Of a DNA stretch of 64,000 nucleotides, positions 50,665 through 60,662 are shown piece after piece. The first letter of the stretch is position 1. Each line of letters opens with the position of its first letter. Source of the stretch: Sphingobacterium endophyticum. GTDB taxonomy: Bacteria; Bacteroidota; Bacteroidia; Sphingobacteriales; Sphingobacteriaceae. Below the pieces are notes generated by a model. That model had not been told where the DNA came from, did not search any database, and was given only the letters and a program-made list of their open reading frames with translations. The stretch is taken from NCBI RefSeq assembly GCF_009733535.1, contig NZ_SMMI01000008.1, forward strand, positions 1 through 64,000, read 5' to 3'. The position numbers and the translations under genes are program-made.

Positions 50665-51729
50665 TTAAGCGTAGCGTTCAATAAGATTTTTAAACTTATA
50701 ATCTTCTGTGGATAGCACTTCAATATGATTGATTCTTATTTTTTGATTGTGCTGTAAGATATGAGTAAACATTAAATGGCTATCATAGGTAATTTCCCAT
50801 TCACTATGAAAATCGATTGCCTGCATGGCCTCCCCTAATACGACATATTCCAGGTTACCTTGTGTTGTATATCGACTGATTTCAATGTGGGAATCCGGCC
50901 TTTCCACCAAGTAATACCATGCTCCATCGCCTACGCCTCCTAAATATTTTGCATGCTTAGGAACGGTGATAGGTTTTGACCCAAAGTTTACTGCGCCAAT
51001 AATGAGGTCATTAGGCAAAAGACTTGCTTTATTTCGAAAAACATTATCCCCTAATTGTTTAACCAAGAAACAAAAGGACTTCCAACGATTCATTTTAAAT
51101 GTTCTAACCCCTTCATCAGGGGTATAACTACTGACCATTCTACTATCGCATACGTTAACGATATTGCTAATAGGACTTGCTTTGATTGTTTCAGGAAGAT
51201 TGATTCCATGCCAGAAATGATATTTTGGGGAGGATTTCATCAGCATTCTGGTGATGAATCGAGAGCAATTGTTGTTATTTTTCGCCACGGCACCATAAGG
51301 GTAGGTACCTGCTTCGACGCACTGATCACCATAGGTTTTTGCAATCTCAAAATCAATTTCTTTAGCAACACTAAAAAACAGTCTGCCTTCCCCATACATC
51401 GCAGCTTTTAATCCCTCGAAGTAAGCGACAATTTCATCCAGATTCTGAATATTTCCCTTTGATATTTTTGCTTTTATGTCAATTTTCAGCATAGGATCGG
51501 AATCCTTGGATCTTGCACGTCCGTAACCTCTTGGAGTTATATATCTGCCAAAGTCGTAGAAGAACATTTCTCCGGATTTATGGTCTACCAATACAACACC
51601 GGTATGTCCCACTTTAAAATTTAAGTTTTTAACAACACCAATCTTTTTGAAAAACATCATCCATTTTTCATCGCCACGAATCGTAGCGTCAGGCCATGTC
51701 AATATGATTGCGAAATCTTGAAATGCCAT
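50665..51729 (-). CDS. DUF6695-like protein, possible permuted NlpC/P60 fold
   Basis: 354 residues, no signal peptide. GHTGVVLVD (H42) early and NNNNCSRFITRML (C155) later give the His-then-Cys order of permuted NlpC/P60 (YiiX-like) enzymes; this is my inference. The C-terminal half has YLGGVGDGAWYYL and ends in beta-rich sequence without an assignment. The family number is from memory. It ends 20 bp from ung, converging, and lies nine bases after the Lrp gene. Confidence 0.5.
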   Translation of the reverse strand: MAFQDFAIILTWPDATIRGDEKWMMFFKKIGVVKNLNFKVGHTGVVLVDHKSGEMFFYDFGRYITPRGYGRARSKDSDPMLKIDIKAKISKGNIQNLDEIVAYFEGLKAAMYGEGRLFFSVAKEIDFEIAKTYGDQCVEAGTYPYGAVAKNNNNCSRFITRMLMKSSPKYHFWHGINLPETIKASPISNIVNVCDSRMVSSYTPDEGVRTFKMNRWKSFCFLVKQLGDNVFRNKASLLPNDLIIGAVNFGSKPITVPKHAKYLGGVGDGAWYYLVERPDSHIEISRYTTQGNLEYVVLGEAMQAIDFHSEWEITYDSHLMFTHILQHNQKIRINHIEVLSTEDYKFKNLIERYA

Positions 51730-51738
51730 AGGATCAGT

Positions 51739-52209
51739 TTAATATTCTAAAGGTACAATAGGTTCTTTTTTACTAGTTGACATGATCATCATGGTCTGAA
51801 AAGTCTTCACAAAAGGAATTTTGGAGATTTTTTCCATAATAACTGCTTCGTATGCTTTGATATCTTTCACATACACCTTCAGCATGAAGTCACAATTACC
51901 GGTTACGTGGTGGCACTCGGTCACTTCCGGAATTGCACGGACAGCCTCAACAAATTCAGGAATTGCGTTATGGGTGTGAAAATCCAGGGAAATCTGGATA
52001 AAAGATTTTATTCCTAGTCCTAGTTTTTCTTCATCTACAAAAGCATGATAACTTTTGATAAATCCAGAGTTTTCTAATTTGCGTACTCTTTCCAATGTTG
52101 GAGCTGGCGAGAGACCAATATTGGTCGCCAACTGCAAATTTGTAATACGTCCGTTCTCTTGAAGGAGCTTCAAAATTTTTAAGTCCGTTTTATCTGGCTG
52201 GTAAGACAT
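51739..52209 (-). CDS. Lrp/AsnC family regulator
   Basis: 156 residues from ATG 52209; the frame is open 22 codons upstream but those residues (YYFVYLSFFNF) are not family-like. The helix-turn-helix (KTDLKILKLLQENGRITNLQ, LSPAPTLERVRKLENSGFI) is followed by the RAM ligand domain (VRAIPEVTECHHVTGNCDFML). Such proteins regulate amino acid metabolism, and one family branch is autoregulated. It is divergent from the suf operon, 326 bp away, and 9 bp from the DUF6695 gene. Confidence 0.9.
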   Translation of the reverse strand: MSYQPDKTDLKILKLLQENGRITNLQLATNIGLSPAPTLERVRKLENSGFIKSYHAFVDEEKLGLGIKSFIQISLDFHTHNAIPEFVEAVRAIPEVTECHHVTGNCDFMLKVYVKDIKAYEAVIMEKISKIPFVKTFQTMMIMSTSKKEPIVPLEY

Positions 52210-52481
52210 AGGCTTTTCAATAAAATTAAAGAACGATAAATATACAAAATAATATTTGGTTTTTACCAATGTCAATTTCCAATTTGTTGGCAGGGAACGA
52301 TATAAATACCCTCTATATAGTTCATGGTGTCAAATCAATTTTTATTATAACAATCATTAAATTGTCATAATAAAACGATTCTAAATAGCCTTAAATGCAC
52401 AAGAAATGACTTTTGTCATTTTTTTAATCAAAACTGGTGTAAGTAGAACACAAAACAGGCTATTTTATGCTTTTTAAGTCG

Positions 52482-52489
52482 TAACTTTG
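52482..52489 (+). promoter_or_regulatory. Candidate -7 box for sufBCD
   Basis: TAACTTTG matches TAnnTTTG, 46 bp before the sufB ATG. In the same 326 bp gap an AAATGAC/GTCATTT inverted repeat (about 52404-52422) could be an operator for either direction. Confidence 0.5.
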
Positions 52490-52535
52490 CAAATCAAAAC
52501 AGTGGGGGAAATCCCATTAATAAAGTGAAAGAGAT

Positions 52536-53987
52536 ATGAGCACCAAAGACGACGATTTATTAAAAGAGTTAGAGCTCGAAGAATATAAGTACGGTTTTAC
52601 GACCGACATCGAGATGGAGATTGCTCCGAAAGGGCTAAATGAAGATACAATTCGTTTAATTTCAAAGAAGAAAAACGAACCTGAATGGCTATTGGAATGG
52701 CGTTTAAAGGCTTATCAACATTTTTTAAAGATGAGCATGCCAACCTGGCAAAACTTCAAGAATCCAGAAGTTGATTTCCAAGATTTATCTTATTACGCTG
52801 CACCTAAGCCGAAAAAGCAATTGGAGAGCATGGATGAAGTGGATCCTGAATTATTGGCAACCTTTGCAAAACTAGGAATTCCCTTGGATGAGCAAAAAAT
52901 CCTTGCCGGAGTTGTTGCCGTGGATGCCGTGTTCGACTCGGTATCTGTAAAGACAACTTTTCGTGAAAAACTGAAGGAACAAGGGGTTATTTTCTGTTCA
53001 TTTGGTGAAGCGGTTCAAGAACATCCAGAATTAGTTAAACAATATTTGGGAACAGTAGTTCCACAGACTGATAACATCTATGCAGCATTAAATTCAGCTG
53101 TATTTTCTGATGGATCATTCGTATATATTCCTAAAGGCGTTCGTTGCCCGATGGAACTTTCTACCTATTTCCGTATCAATGCTCAAAACACTGGGCAATT
53201 TGAACGTACCTTAATTATTGCGGATGATGATTCTTACGTTTCTTACCTAGAGGGCTGTACAGCTCCGATGCGTGACGAGAATCAATTGCACGCTGCTGTT
53301 GTAGAATTGATCGCGATGAAAAACGCTGAGATCAAGTATTCAACTGTTCAGAACTGGTATCCAGGAGACAAAGACGGTAAAGGTGGTATCTATAACTTTG
53401 TAACTAAACGTGGTATCTGCAAAGGCGACCATTCAAAAATATCTTGGACTCAGGTAGAGACAGGTTCAGCAATTACATGGAAATACCCAGGAGTTATCCT
53501 GAAAGGAGATCATTCAGTGGGAGAGTTTTACTCTGTCGCGATGACCCGTAATATGCAGTTAGCGGATACTGGGACTAAAATGATCCATTTAGGAAAAAAT
53601 ACTCGTTCAAAGATTATTTCCAAAGGTATTTCTGCTGGAAAGAGTCACAACAGCTACCGTGGCTTAGTTAAGATTGGCCCTAATGCAGACAATTCAAGAA
53701 ACTTTACGCAATGTGATAGTTTATTGATTGGCGACCGTTGTGGAGCACATACATTCCCATATATCGAGAGCAAAAATAAAACGGCGACTTTAGAGCACGA
53801 AGCAACAACTTCAAAAATTGGTGAAGACCAAGTTTTTTACTTGAATCAACGTGGTATCGATTCAGAGAAAGCGGTTGGTCTAATTGTCAACGGTTATGCG
53901 AAAGAAGTATTGAATCAATTACCAATGGAATTTGCCGTTGAGGCACAAAAATTATTAGCGATCTCATTAGAAGGATCGGTAGGATAG
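52536..53987 (+). CDS. sufB: Fe-S cluster assembly protein SufB
   Basis: 483 residues. It is the scaffold subunit of the SufBCD complex. Family blocks include [36 protein letters not shown] sequence (here [18 protein letters not shown]), [15 protein letters not shown] and the C-terminal [16 protein letters not shown] with the cluster-binding glutamate. It is followed by sufC after 16 bp. Confidence 0.96.
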   Translation: MSTKDDDLLKELELEEYKYGFTTDIEMEIAPKGLNEDTIRLISKKKNEPEWLLEWRLKAYQHFLKMSMPTWQNFKNPEVDFQDLSYYAAPKPKKQLESMDEVDPELLATFAKLGIPLDEQKILAGVVAVDAVFDSVSVKTTFREKLKEQGVIFCSFGEAVQEHPELVKQYLGTVVPQTDNIYAALNSAVFSDGSFVYIPKGVRCPMELSTYFRINAQNTGQFERTLIIADDDSYVSYLEGCTAPMRDENQLHAAVVELIAMKNAEIKYSTVQNWYPGDKDGKGGIYNFVTKRGICKGDHSKISWTQVETGSAITWKYPGVILKGDHSVGEFYSVAMTRNMQLADTGTKMIHLGKNTRSKIISKGISAGKSHNSYRGLVKIGPNADNSRNFTQCDSLLIGDRCGAHTFPYIESKNKTATLEHEATTSKIGEDQVFYLNQRGIDSEKAVGLIVNGYAKEVLNQLPMEFAVEAQKLLAISLEGSVG

Positions 53988-54003
53988 AAATATAGAATAG
54001 AAT

Positions 54004-54762
54004 ATGTTAAGCATTAAGAATTTGCATGCGTCGATTGACGACAAACAAATATTAAAAGGACTGAATTTAGAAGTTAAGGCCGGAGAAGTTCATGCGATCA
54101 TGGGCCCTAACGGTGCAGGAAAGAGTACATTAGGAAATGTACTTGCTGGTCGTGACTCATATGAAGTTACTGATGGGGAGGCTATCCTAGATGGTGTTGA
54201 CTTATTGGAATTATCTCCAGAAGACCGCGCTCGTGAAGGACTATTCTTAGCATTTCAATATCCTGTTGAAATCCCTGGAGTATCAAATATCAACTTTTTG
54301 AAAACGGCTGTTAATGACATCCGTGAATATAAGGGATTACCTCCAATGGAAGCAAAAGACTTCTTAAAGATGGTAAAAGAGAAACAACAATTGGTTGAAT
54401 TTTCAGCAAACCTGGCAAACCGTTCATTAAATGAAGGTTTTTCAGGTGGCGAGAAAAAGCGTAATGAAATCTTCCAGTTAGCTATGTTGAATCCAAAATT
54501 ATCCATCTTGGATGAGACGGATTCAGGCTTGGACATTGATGCATTGAGAATTGTGGCAAACGGTGTAAACCATTTGCGTTCCAAAGACAATGCGTTTATC
54601 GTGATTACACACTACCAACGTTTGTTAGATTATATTGTGCCTGATTTTGTTCACGTATTACACAATGGTCGCATTGTAAAATCTGGAACGAAAGAATTGG
54701 CATTAGAATTAGAAGAAAAAGGTTACGACTGGTTAAAAGAATTAGATACGCAAAACGCCTAA
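54004..54762 (+). CDS. sufC: Fe-S cluster assembly ATPase SufC
   Basis: 252 residues. Walker A is GPNGAGKST (about 35-43), the ABC signature is GFSGGEKKRNEI, and Walker B is LSILDETDSGLDIDAL. The ATPase drives conformational change of SufBD. Its position between sufB and sufD is the usual one. Confidence 0.96.
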   Translation: MLSIKNLHASIDDKQILKGLNLEVKAGEVHAIMGPNGAGKSTLGNVLAGRDSYEVTDGEAILDGVDLLELSPEDRAREGLFLAFQYPVEIPGVSNINFLKTAVNDIREYKGLPPMEAKDFLKMVKEKQQLVEFSANLANRSLNEGFSGGEKKRNEIFQLAMLNPKLSILDETDSGLDIDALRIVANGVNHLRSKDNAFIVITHYQRLLDYIVPDFVHVLHNGRIVKSGTKELALELEEKGYDWLKELDTQNA

Positions 54763-54786
54763 TCAGTTGAATTTAGAATCGAGGTA

Positions 54787-56118
54787 ATGAGCGGATTGAC
54801 AACAAATAACATGAGTACAATAGTAGCAAACTCCTTATTCCAACAGTTGACATCAACATTTCAGGAATTGGAAACGAGCAATGATACGCCAGCGGTGAAG
54901 GCACTTCGCGAGGAAGCTTTTACGCGTTTTCAAGATCTTGGTTTTCCTACCGTTAAGAATGAGGATTGGAAATATACAAATATCCATGGATTAGTAAACA
55001 GAAACTACCTTTTAAATGAGGATGTGGATGTTTCTGATTTAGATCTGAGTGTCGCTGATATCCCAGGATTGGACGCTCACCGCATCGTGTTGATCAACGG
55101 TCAATATATATTGGCTTTCTCTTCATTAGAAGATGAAATTGGTCTAATCGTTAAACCGATTGAAGAAGCACAGCATGAGGTGAAATTCCAACAGCATTTT
55201 GCAAAACATGCTGATCAGACGGGAAGTACAACAGTTGCATTAAATACGGCATTTCATACGTCCGGTATATTTTTGCAAGTAAACAGAAATAAGGTTGTTT
55301 CAAAACCTATTCAGATTATACATGTTGCTACTGGTAGTCAGGATTTTTTTGCACAAACTCGTAATTTATATATCCTTGAACAGAATGCAGAAGCAGAAAT
55401 CATCGAATCTTTTATCACATTAGATGGCTCGGCTTTTAACTTGAACAACAAGGTTACAGAAATCGTAGTGGAAGAAAATGCTAAGCTGCAGCACTATTAT
55501 TTGCAGTTAGCATCAAACAATAGCCATTACATCAACCATACTGAAGTTTATCAAACTAAACATAGTTTGTATAACAATTACAACTGTAATTTTCCGGGTG
55601 TTGCTTTTGTTCGCAACGATTTAAATGTGCGCTTGGATGCAGAAGAAGTTGAGTCTCATCTTTACGGGATCAATTTATTGGCTGATAAACAATTTGTGGA
55701 CAACCATACAGTTGTAGATCACATGAAACCTCATTGTGAATCTTACGAATGGTATAAGAATATCCCACAGGATGAATCGACTGCTGTATTCAACGGTAAG
55801 ATATTTGTTCGTGAGGATGCACAAAAAACGAATGCTTTTCAACAGAACAACAATATGTTGATTGGAGATAAAGCGACGATTTATACAAAACCCCAGTTAG
55901 AAATATTTGCAGACGACGTAAAGTGTTCTCATGGTTGTACGATGGGACAATTTGACGACGAAGCATTGTTCTACCTTCGTGCACGTGGTATTGGCGAGGA
56001 AAGCGCACGTATTTTATTGGTACATGCTTTTGCTTTCGATGTTACTTCAAGATTTTCTGACGAAAACGTAAGGAATTTTGTTGAAGACCTTGTTGCCAAA
56101 GGTTTAGAAAGAAAATAA
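54787..56118 (+). CDS. sufD: Fe-S cluster assembly protein SufD
   Basis: 443 residues from ATG 54787; ATG 54811 (MSTIVANS) is an equally possible start. It shows the SufBD core: FPTVKNEDWKYTNI near the N-terminus, then the C-terminal FNGKIFVREDAQKTNAFQ, CSHGCTMGQFDDEALFYLRARGI with the key histidine. It completes the SufBC2D scaffold. No sufS, sufE or sufA follows; a strong terminator ends the operon here. Confidence 0.95.
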   Translation: MSGLTTNNMSTIVANSLFQQLTSTFQELETSNDTPAVKALREEAFTRFQDLGFPTVKNEDWKYTNIHGLVNRNYLLNEDVDVSDLDLSVADIPGLDAHRIVLINGQYILAFSSLEDEIGLIVKPIEEAQHEVKFQQHFAKHADQTGSTTVALNTAFHTSGIFLQVNRNKVVSKPIQIIHVATGSQDFFAQTRNLYILEQNAEAEIIESFITLDGSAFNLNNKVTEIVVEENAKLQHYYLQLASNNSHYINHTEVYQTKHSLYNNYNCNFPGVAFVRNDLNVRLDAEEVESHLYGINLLADKQFVDNHTVVDHMKPHCESYEWYKNIPQDESTAVFNGKIFVREDAQKTNAFQQNNNMLIGDKATIYTKPQLEIFADDVKCSHGCTMGQFDDEALFYLRARGIGEESARILLVHAFAFDVTSRFSDENVRNFVEDLVAKGLERK

Positions 56119-56139
56119 ATAGTAGTGTAGTTTTAGTAT

Positions 56140-56175
56140 AAAAGCGTTTTGGCGAAAGTTAAAACGCTTTTTTTT
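56140..56175 (+). terminator. Terminator of sufBCD
   Basis: AAAGCGTTTT pairs with AAAACGCTTT around a 10-base loop and continues into eight more T, 20 bp after the sufD stop. Confidence 0.88.
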
Positions 56176-56296
56176 ATGAATGAATTCCAAGGTTATAAAA
56201 GCTAATCTATTTAATATCCTAAACTTTTAAACTTAATCATAAAAAAATTAATCGGTAAAGTATTTGGATTTCAATGAGTTTCATTACCTTTACCAT

Positions 56297-56347
56297 ATGA
56301 GCACTAACCAATATACAGCATTAATCAAAAGCCCTTTGCTTTACTGA
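56297..56347 (+). CDS. Possible 16-residue leader peptide
   Basis: ATG 56297 opens MSTNQYTALIKSPLLY and stops at TGA 56345-56347, 82 bp before the MFS exporter gene. A short sequence at 56273-56281 and another starting at the stop codon can each pair with 56366-56374, so a translation-sensitive switch is possible. There is no protein-level evidence. Confidence 0.2.
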   Translation: MSTNQYTALIKSPLLY

Positions 56348-56429
56348 GTTCGTAAATATTTTAACAAACTCATTATCTATCCGTTGTCTTTACAACTGGC
56401 TGTAGTATTCACATTTTCAATATTTTTTC

Positions 56430-57653
56430 ATGGAAAAGAAACATTGGTTTAAAACCTATATCTATATATGGGTAGGGCAATTCATCTCTTTAATTAGTAG
56501 CTCTGCCGTCAACTTTGCAATCATTATTTGGTTGAGTTTAGAATTTAAATCTGCCGAAGTTCTTGGCTATGCTGCCATAGCAGCTCTATTGCCACAAGCG
56601 ATTATTGGTCCATTCGCAGGGGTTTATATTGACCGTTGGAACAGGAAAAAAGTGATGATTTTCGCAGATGCATTCATTGCTACCTGCACAATATTGATGA
56701 CTATAGCTTTACGTGATGGTCAGGTACAGTTGAATTTAATGTACTTATTAATGGCAAGTAGATCATTGGGATCTGCATTCCATCAGCCTGCAATGCAAGC
56801 TATCGCTCCTTTGATTGTTCCGGAAGACCAACTATTAAGAGTCTCTGGGATAAATCAAATCCTGCATTCAATCAGTTCAATTGCTGGGCCTGCTTTAGGT
56901 ACCTTGGCAATCGCCTATCTCCCTATCAATCAAGTCTTGTTTCTTGACGTCTTAGGAGCAGCTGTTGCCATCACAAGTCTTCTGTTTATCAGTATTCCAT
57001 CTATTAAAATAGAAACTAAAGCGTCCTTAATTCAGGTGTGGCGTGATCTTAAATTAGGCTTTTTAGCTATTCATCAAAATACCGGTCTTAACAGAATGTT
57101 TATGTATTCCATATTAGCAACTGTAGGGATAATGCCCGTTGCCATTATGTTTCCGCTATTAACCATTAATCATTTTGGTGGGGATAAGTTCGAAATGAGT
57201 GTCATTGAGGTTATTTGGGGGGTAGGCATGTTGGTCGGCGGATCTGCACTAAGTGCTTTCAAAATCCCATTCAGGAAGGTGATTATGATCAATAGCATGC
57301 ATATTCTGCTAGGGCTGACCTTTGTCTTTTCTGGGGTCTTACCACCAACGTTTTTTATTGTATTTGTAGTCTTAACCGCAATTGGTGGGGCTGCCATGTC
57401 AATCTATAATGCTGCTTTCATGACTATTATTCAAGAGGAAATAGCTCCAGAGATGTTAGGGCGTGTTTTTTCTTTGTATTTCAGTTTTGCGATCATTCCA
57501 AGTTTAATAGGGCTATTGTTTGCCGGGCATATTGCAGATAATATTGGCGTAGCCAATGCTTTTATCATTGCAGGAATGCTGTGTATCGTTTTGGGAGTCA
57601 TATCATTTATGACCCATAGTTTGATGCGAATTGGGCTCAAAGAAATCAAATAA
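56430..57653 (+). CDS. MFS transporter, MFS_3/DHA3 exporter group
   Basis: 407 residues and about 12 transmembrane helices. WVGQFISLISSSAVNFAIIIWL at the start and the loop FAGVYIDRWNRKKVMIFAD fit the DHA3/enterobactin-exporter-like group, which includes macrolide and siderophore exporters. The substrate is unknown. It has its own upstream region of about 250 bp after the suf terminator and converges with the PH-domain gene. Confidence 0.88.
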   Translation: MEKKHWFKTYIYIWVGQFISLISSSAVNFAIIIWLSLEFKSAEVLGYAAIAALLPQAIIGPFAGVYIDRWNRKKVMIFADAFIATCTILMTIALRDGQVQLNLMYLLMASRSLGSAFHQPAMQAIAPLIVPEDQLLRVSGINQILHSISSIAGPALGTLAIAYLPINQVLFLDVLGAAVAITSLLFISIPSIKIETKASLIQVWRDLKLGFLAIHQNTGLNRMFMYSILATVGIMPVAIMFPLLTINHFGGDKFEMSVIEVIWGVGMLVGGSALSAFKIPFRKVIMINSMHILLGLTFVFSGVLPPTFFIVFVVLTAIGGAAMSIYNAAFMTIIQEEIAPEMLGRVFSLYFSFAIIPSLIGLLFAGHIADNIGVANAFIIAGMLCIVLGVISFMTHSLMRIGLKEIK

Positions 57654-57657
57654 ACTA

Positions 57658-58107
57658 TTATTTAGATTCCCGTCTTATGATTTCGATATCCGGTTTCCTT
57701 TTTAGAAGTTCTTGAACAAATTCTTCGTTATTTAATGGAGAAATGTAGATTTCTTCATATTTATTGTAATGAATTATTAACCCATTTCTGGCAAATGCGG
57801 GTCGCATACCTACATACAAGGTTTTTCCAACATCAATTTTATGGATCTTTTCAATCTTAATCTTACCATAAAAAATAAACAACAATCGATACCTTAAGTA
57901 TTCATCGTCTATTTTATAGATTATTGTGAGATAAATGGTCAAAAACAATAAGGTCATTACTCCTAAGATGCTAGGTATTACAATTAACTGATCTCTCAAT
58001 GGCGCTTTAGTTAAAAGCATCATAATGAAAAGTACAGGAATGAGGATTGCATAAATTAGCAAGAAATTATAGGTGTCCCACTTAGATTTGGCTTGGAAGA
58101 TTGGCAT
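57658..58107 (-). CDS. Membrane protein with a bacterial PH-like (YyaB) domain
   Basis: 149 residues. Two transmembrane helices (about 14-33 and 41-62) are followed by a beta-rich domain with YKIDDEYLRYRLLFIFYGKIKIEKIHKID and YEEIYISPLNNEEFVQEL, the pattern of YyaB-like PH domains. Function unknown. It follows the tRNA-Gly terminator on the same strand. Confidence 0.7.
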   Translation of the reverse strand: MPIFQAKSKWDTYNFLLIYAILIPVLFIMMLLTKAPLRDQLIVIPSILGVMTLLFLTIYLTIIYKIDDEYLRYRLLFIFYGKIKIEKIHKIDVGKTLYVGMRPAFARNGLIIHYNKYEEIYISPLNNEEFVQELLKRKPDIEIIRRESK

Positions 58108-58111
58108 AGCC

Positions 58112-58147
58112 TAAAATAAAGAAAGCTTCCCATATAAGGAAGCTTTT
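58112..58147 (-). terminator. Terminator of tRNA-Gly
   Basis: On the minus strand AAAGCTTCC pairs with GGAAGCTTT around a 7-base loop, followed by a T-rich tail, directly after the tRNA CCA end. Confidence 0.8.
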
Positions 58148-58223
58148 TGGAGCGAAAGACGAGATTCGAACTCGCGACCCCAACCTTGGCAAGGTTGTGC
58201 TCTACCAACTGAGCTACTTTCGC
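58148..58223 (-). tRNA. tRNA-Gly (anticodon GCC)
   Basis: 76 nt. The acceptor stem is GCGAAAG/CTTTCGC, the D arm GCTC/GAGC, the anticodon stem CAACC/GGTTG with loop TTGCCAA (anticodon GCC), and the T arm GCGAG/CTCGT with loop TTCGAAT. Discriminator T is followed by an encoded CCA. All stems pair with one G-U. Confidence 0.97.
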
Positions 58224-58297
58224 TTGAAGTGGTACAAAAATACAATAAAACTTGATTTATGCCAACATCAATTGAATATTTTATAAAATTAACGGAC

Positions 58298-59845
58298 CTA
58301 CAAGGACGCTTTAATTGCATCTACGCAATTCATTCCATCAATTGCTGCAGATACAATTCCGCCGGCATAACCAGCACCTTCAGCACATGGATATAAACCA
58401 GCCACTTGTGGATGTTGTAGTGTTTCTTTGTCCCTCGGAACCCTTATTGGTGATGATGTTCTCGATTCTACTCCAACCAATATAGCTTCATTGCTATAAT
58501 ATCCTTTCATTTTACGACCAAAGATCGGCAAAGCTCCTTGCAAGGCTGAATATACAAACTTAGGCAGCACTTCCCTCAAGTCCGCTGACCGTGTTCCAGG
58601 TTTATAGGAATTCTCCGGTAGATCCAAGGAAACTCTATTTTCGACGAAGTCAACCATTCGCTGTGCGGGAGCTACTAAATTTCCCCCACCAACTTTAAAA
58701 GCCTGTTGCTCGATCTGCCTTTGAAAATCAAGTAGGGCAAATGGGTCTTTATCAGATCCAATTACATCTTCAAGATTGATCTGTATTACAGTTCCAGAAT
58801 TAGCATGTGGATTATTTCTCTTTGAAGGCGACCATCCATTGACCACTATTTCATTCTGTTCAGTTGCACAAGGTGCAATTATTCCTCCAGGACACATACA
58901 AAATGAAAACACACCACGACTATCTACCTGTTCTACCAAGCTATAGTATGCTGGCGGAAGGTTCTCAGGACGAACAGAACAATGGTATTGCGCAGAATCA
59001 ATTACTTCCTGGGGATGCTCTATCCGAACTCCTAGGGCAAATGGTTTTGCTTCCAGCAACCAATTTTTGGATCTAAATAATTCAAATATATCTCGAGCGG
59101 AATGTCCAGTTGCAACAATAACATGATTAGCACGAATGATTCCAGCAGATTCGGTATTCACCCCCTCTACTTTCCCAAACTGTTCAAAAATATCCGTCAC
59201 TTTACAATCAAAATGAATCTCTCCGCCCATTTCAATTATCCTTTCCCTGATGCTTTCAATGATATGGGGAAGCTTATTCGTACCAATATGTGGGCGGGCA
59301 TCAACCAAAATATCTTCAGTTGCACCATGTTCTACAAAAATTGACAATACCTGCTGAACATCACCACGTTTATTTGACCTTGTATAGAGTTTTCCATCCG
59401 AATAAGTTCCTGCACCACCTTCTCCGAAACAATAATTTGATTCAGGATTTACAAACCCTTCTCTGTTAATCTTGGCAAGGTCCCTTCTTCTATCCTGTAC
59501 CTTTTTTCCTCTTTCCAACACGATGGGTTTCAATCCCAATTCCAAGCAACGATAGGCAGCAAACAAACCAGCTGGACCAGCACCGATAATAATTACCGGC
59601 TTTCCATCTTTAACGTTCTTCAGTTGAGTATGATAGTCCGGAAGCTGCACAGGTTCATCGATAAAATAAACAACACGCATTCTAAACAGCACCTGTTTAC
59701 CACGTGCGTCGATGGATCTTTTACGAATATGATAACCGGAAATTTTATTTAATGGAATTCTTAGCTTCTTAGAGCCTTCGGATAAGATTCTTTTTTCGTC
59801 CTCTAAAAACTCAGGACTCAGGGCAATTTCAATTTCTTTTTGCAT
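58298..59845 (-). CDS. FAD-dependent oxidoreductase, COG2509 type
   Basis: 515 residues. An N-terminal domain of about 85 residues precedes the dinucleotide-binding motif IIGAGPAGLFAAYRCLELGLKP (about 87-108). The blocks NYCFGEGGAGTYSDGKLYTR, IVATGHSARDIFELF, HPQEVIDSAQY and CPGGIIAPCATEQNEIVVNG are those of uncharacterised FAD-dependent dehydrogenases common in bacteria. The C-terminal GLYPCAEGAGYAGGIVSAAIDG completes the FAD site. The reaction is not known. Confidence 0.85.
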   Translation of the reverse strand: MQKEIEIALSPEFLEDEKRILSEGSKKLRIPLNKISGYHIRKRSIDARGKQVLFRMRVVYFIDEPVQLPDYHTQLKNVKDGKPVIIIGAGPAGLFAAYRCLELGLKPIVLERGKKVQDRRRDLAKINREGFVNPESNYCFGEGGAGTYSDGKLYTRSNKRGDVQQVLSIFVEHGATEDILVDARPHIGTNKLPHIIESIRERIIEMGGEIHFDCKVTDIFEQFGKVEGVNTESAGIIRANHVIVATGHSARDIFELFRSKNWLLEAKPFALGVRIEHPQEVIDSAQYHCSVRPENLPPAYYSLVEQVDSRGVFSFCMCPGGIIAPCATEQNEIVVNGWSPSKRNNPHANSGTVIQINLEDVIGSDKDPFALLDFQRQIEQQAFKVGGGNLVAPAQRMVDFVENRVSLDLPENSYKPGTRSADLREVLPKFVYSALQGALPIFGRKMKGYYSNEAILVGVESRTSSPIRVPRDKETLQHPQVAGLYPCAEGAGYAGGIVSAAIDGMNCVDAIKASL

Positions 59846-59998
59846 AATAGTGTTGGGGTTTTATCCCAAAAAATCTAAGCAAAGATACCAAAAAGCTGAC
59901 ATAATTTCGTTTTGTTAGCGGTTTGGTATATCATTTGATATTGCTTTTTTGTGAAAACAAATTCTTACTTTTAAATATTACTTGTTAAAACATTACAC

Positions 59999-60577
59999 AT
60001 GAAAAGATTATTAATCGTATTTGTTGGTTTATTAACTGCACTTTCCTTTAGTTCTTGCGGGTACAACACGATGGTATCCAAGGATGAAAACGTAAAAGGA
60101 AAATGGGCACAGGTTGAGAATGCCTACCAACGTAGAGCGGACTTGATCCCGAACTTAGTAAACACTGTAAAAGGAGCAGCACAGCATGAAGAAGGGACTT
60201 TAACTGCAGTTACAGAGGCTCGTGCAAAAGCTACTTCTGTACAAGTAGATCCCAACAACTTAAGTGAAGAATCCATTGCTAACTTCCAACAATCACAAGA
60301 TGGATTGTCACAAGCAATCGGTAGATTATTGGTAAGTGTTGAATCATATCCAGACTTAAAAGCTAATGCGAACTTTCAAGAGTTACAGGCACAGTTGGAA
60401 GGAACAGAAAACCGCATCTCTGTAGAGCGTAGAGCCTATAATGAAGCTGTTCAAGACTACAACACCACTGTACGTAGCTTCCCTAACAACATTATGGCAG
60501 GAATCTTCGGATTTAAAGCTAAAGGAACATTTAAAGCAACTGAAGGGTCAGACAAAGCGCCTACAGTTCAGTTTTAA
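59999..60577 (+). CDS. lemA: LemA family lipoprotein
   Basis: 192 residues with a lipobox (LSFSSC, C20). The LemA signature QVENAYQRRADLIPNLVNTVKG follows, then helical sequence with LLVSVESYPDLKANANFQELQAQLEGTENRI and a late YNTTVRSFPNNIMAGIFGF. LemA forms a helical bundle at the membrane, function unsettled. It is followed by two TPM-domain genes, the usual order. Confidence 0.93.
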   Translation: MKRLLIVFVGLLTALSFSSCGYNTMVSKDENVKGKWAQVENAYQRRADLIPNLVNTVKGAAQHEEGTLTAVTEARAKATSVQVDPNNLSEESIANFQQSQDGLSQAIGRLLVSVESYPDLKANANFQELQAQLEGTENRISVERRAYNEAVQDYNTTVRSFPNNIMAGIFGFKAKGTFKATEGSDKAPTVQF

Positions 60578-60662
60578 TGATTTTCTATTGTTGTTAACAT
60601 AACGTAAAGATGAATGTTGGGGGCTTTCACTTCTGCATTCATCTTTTCTATTTTAAGGCCCT

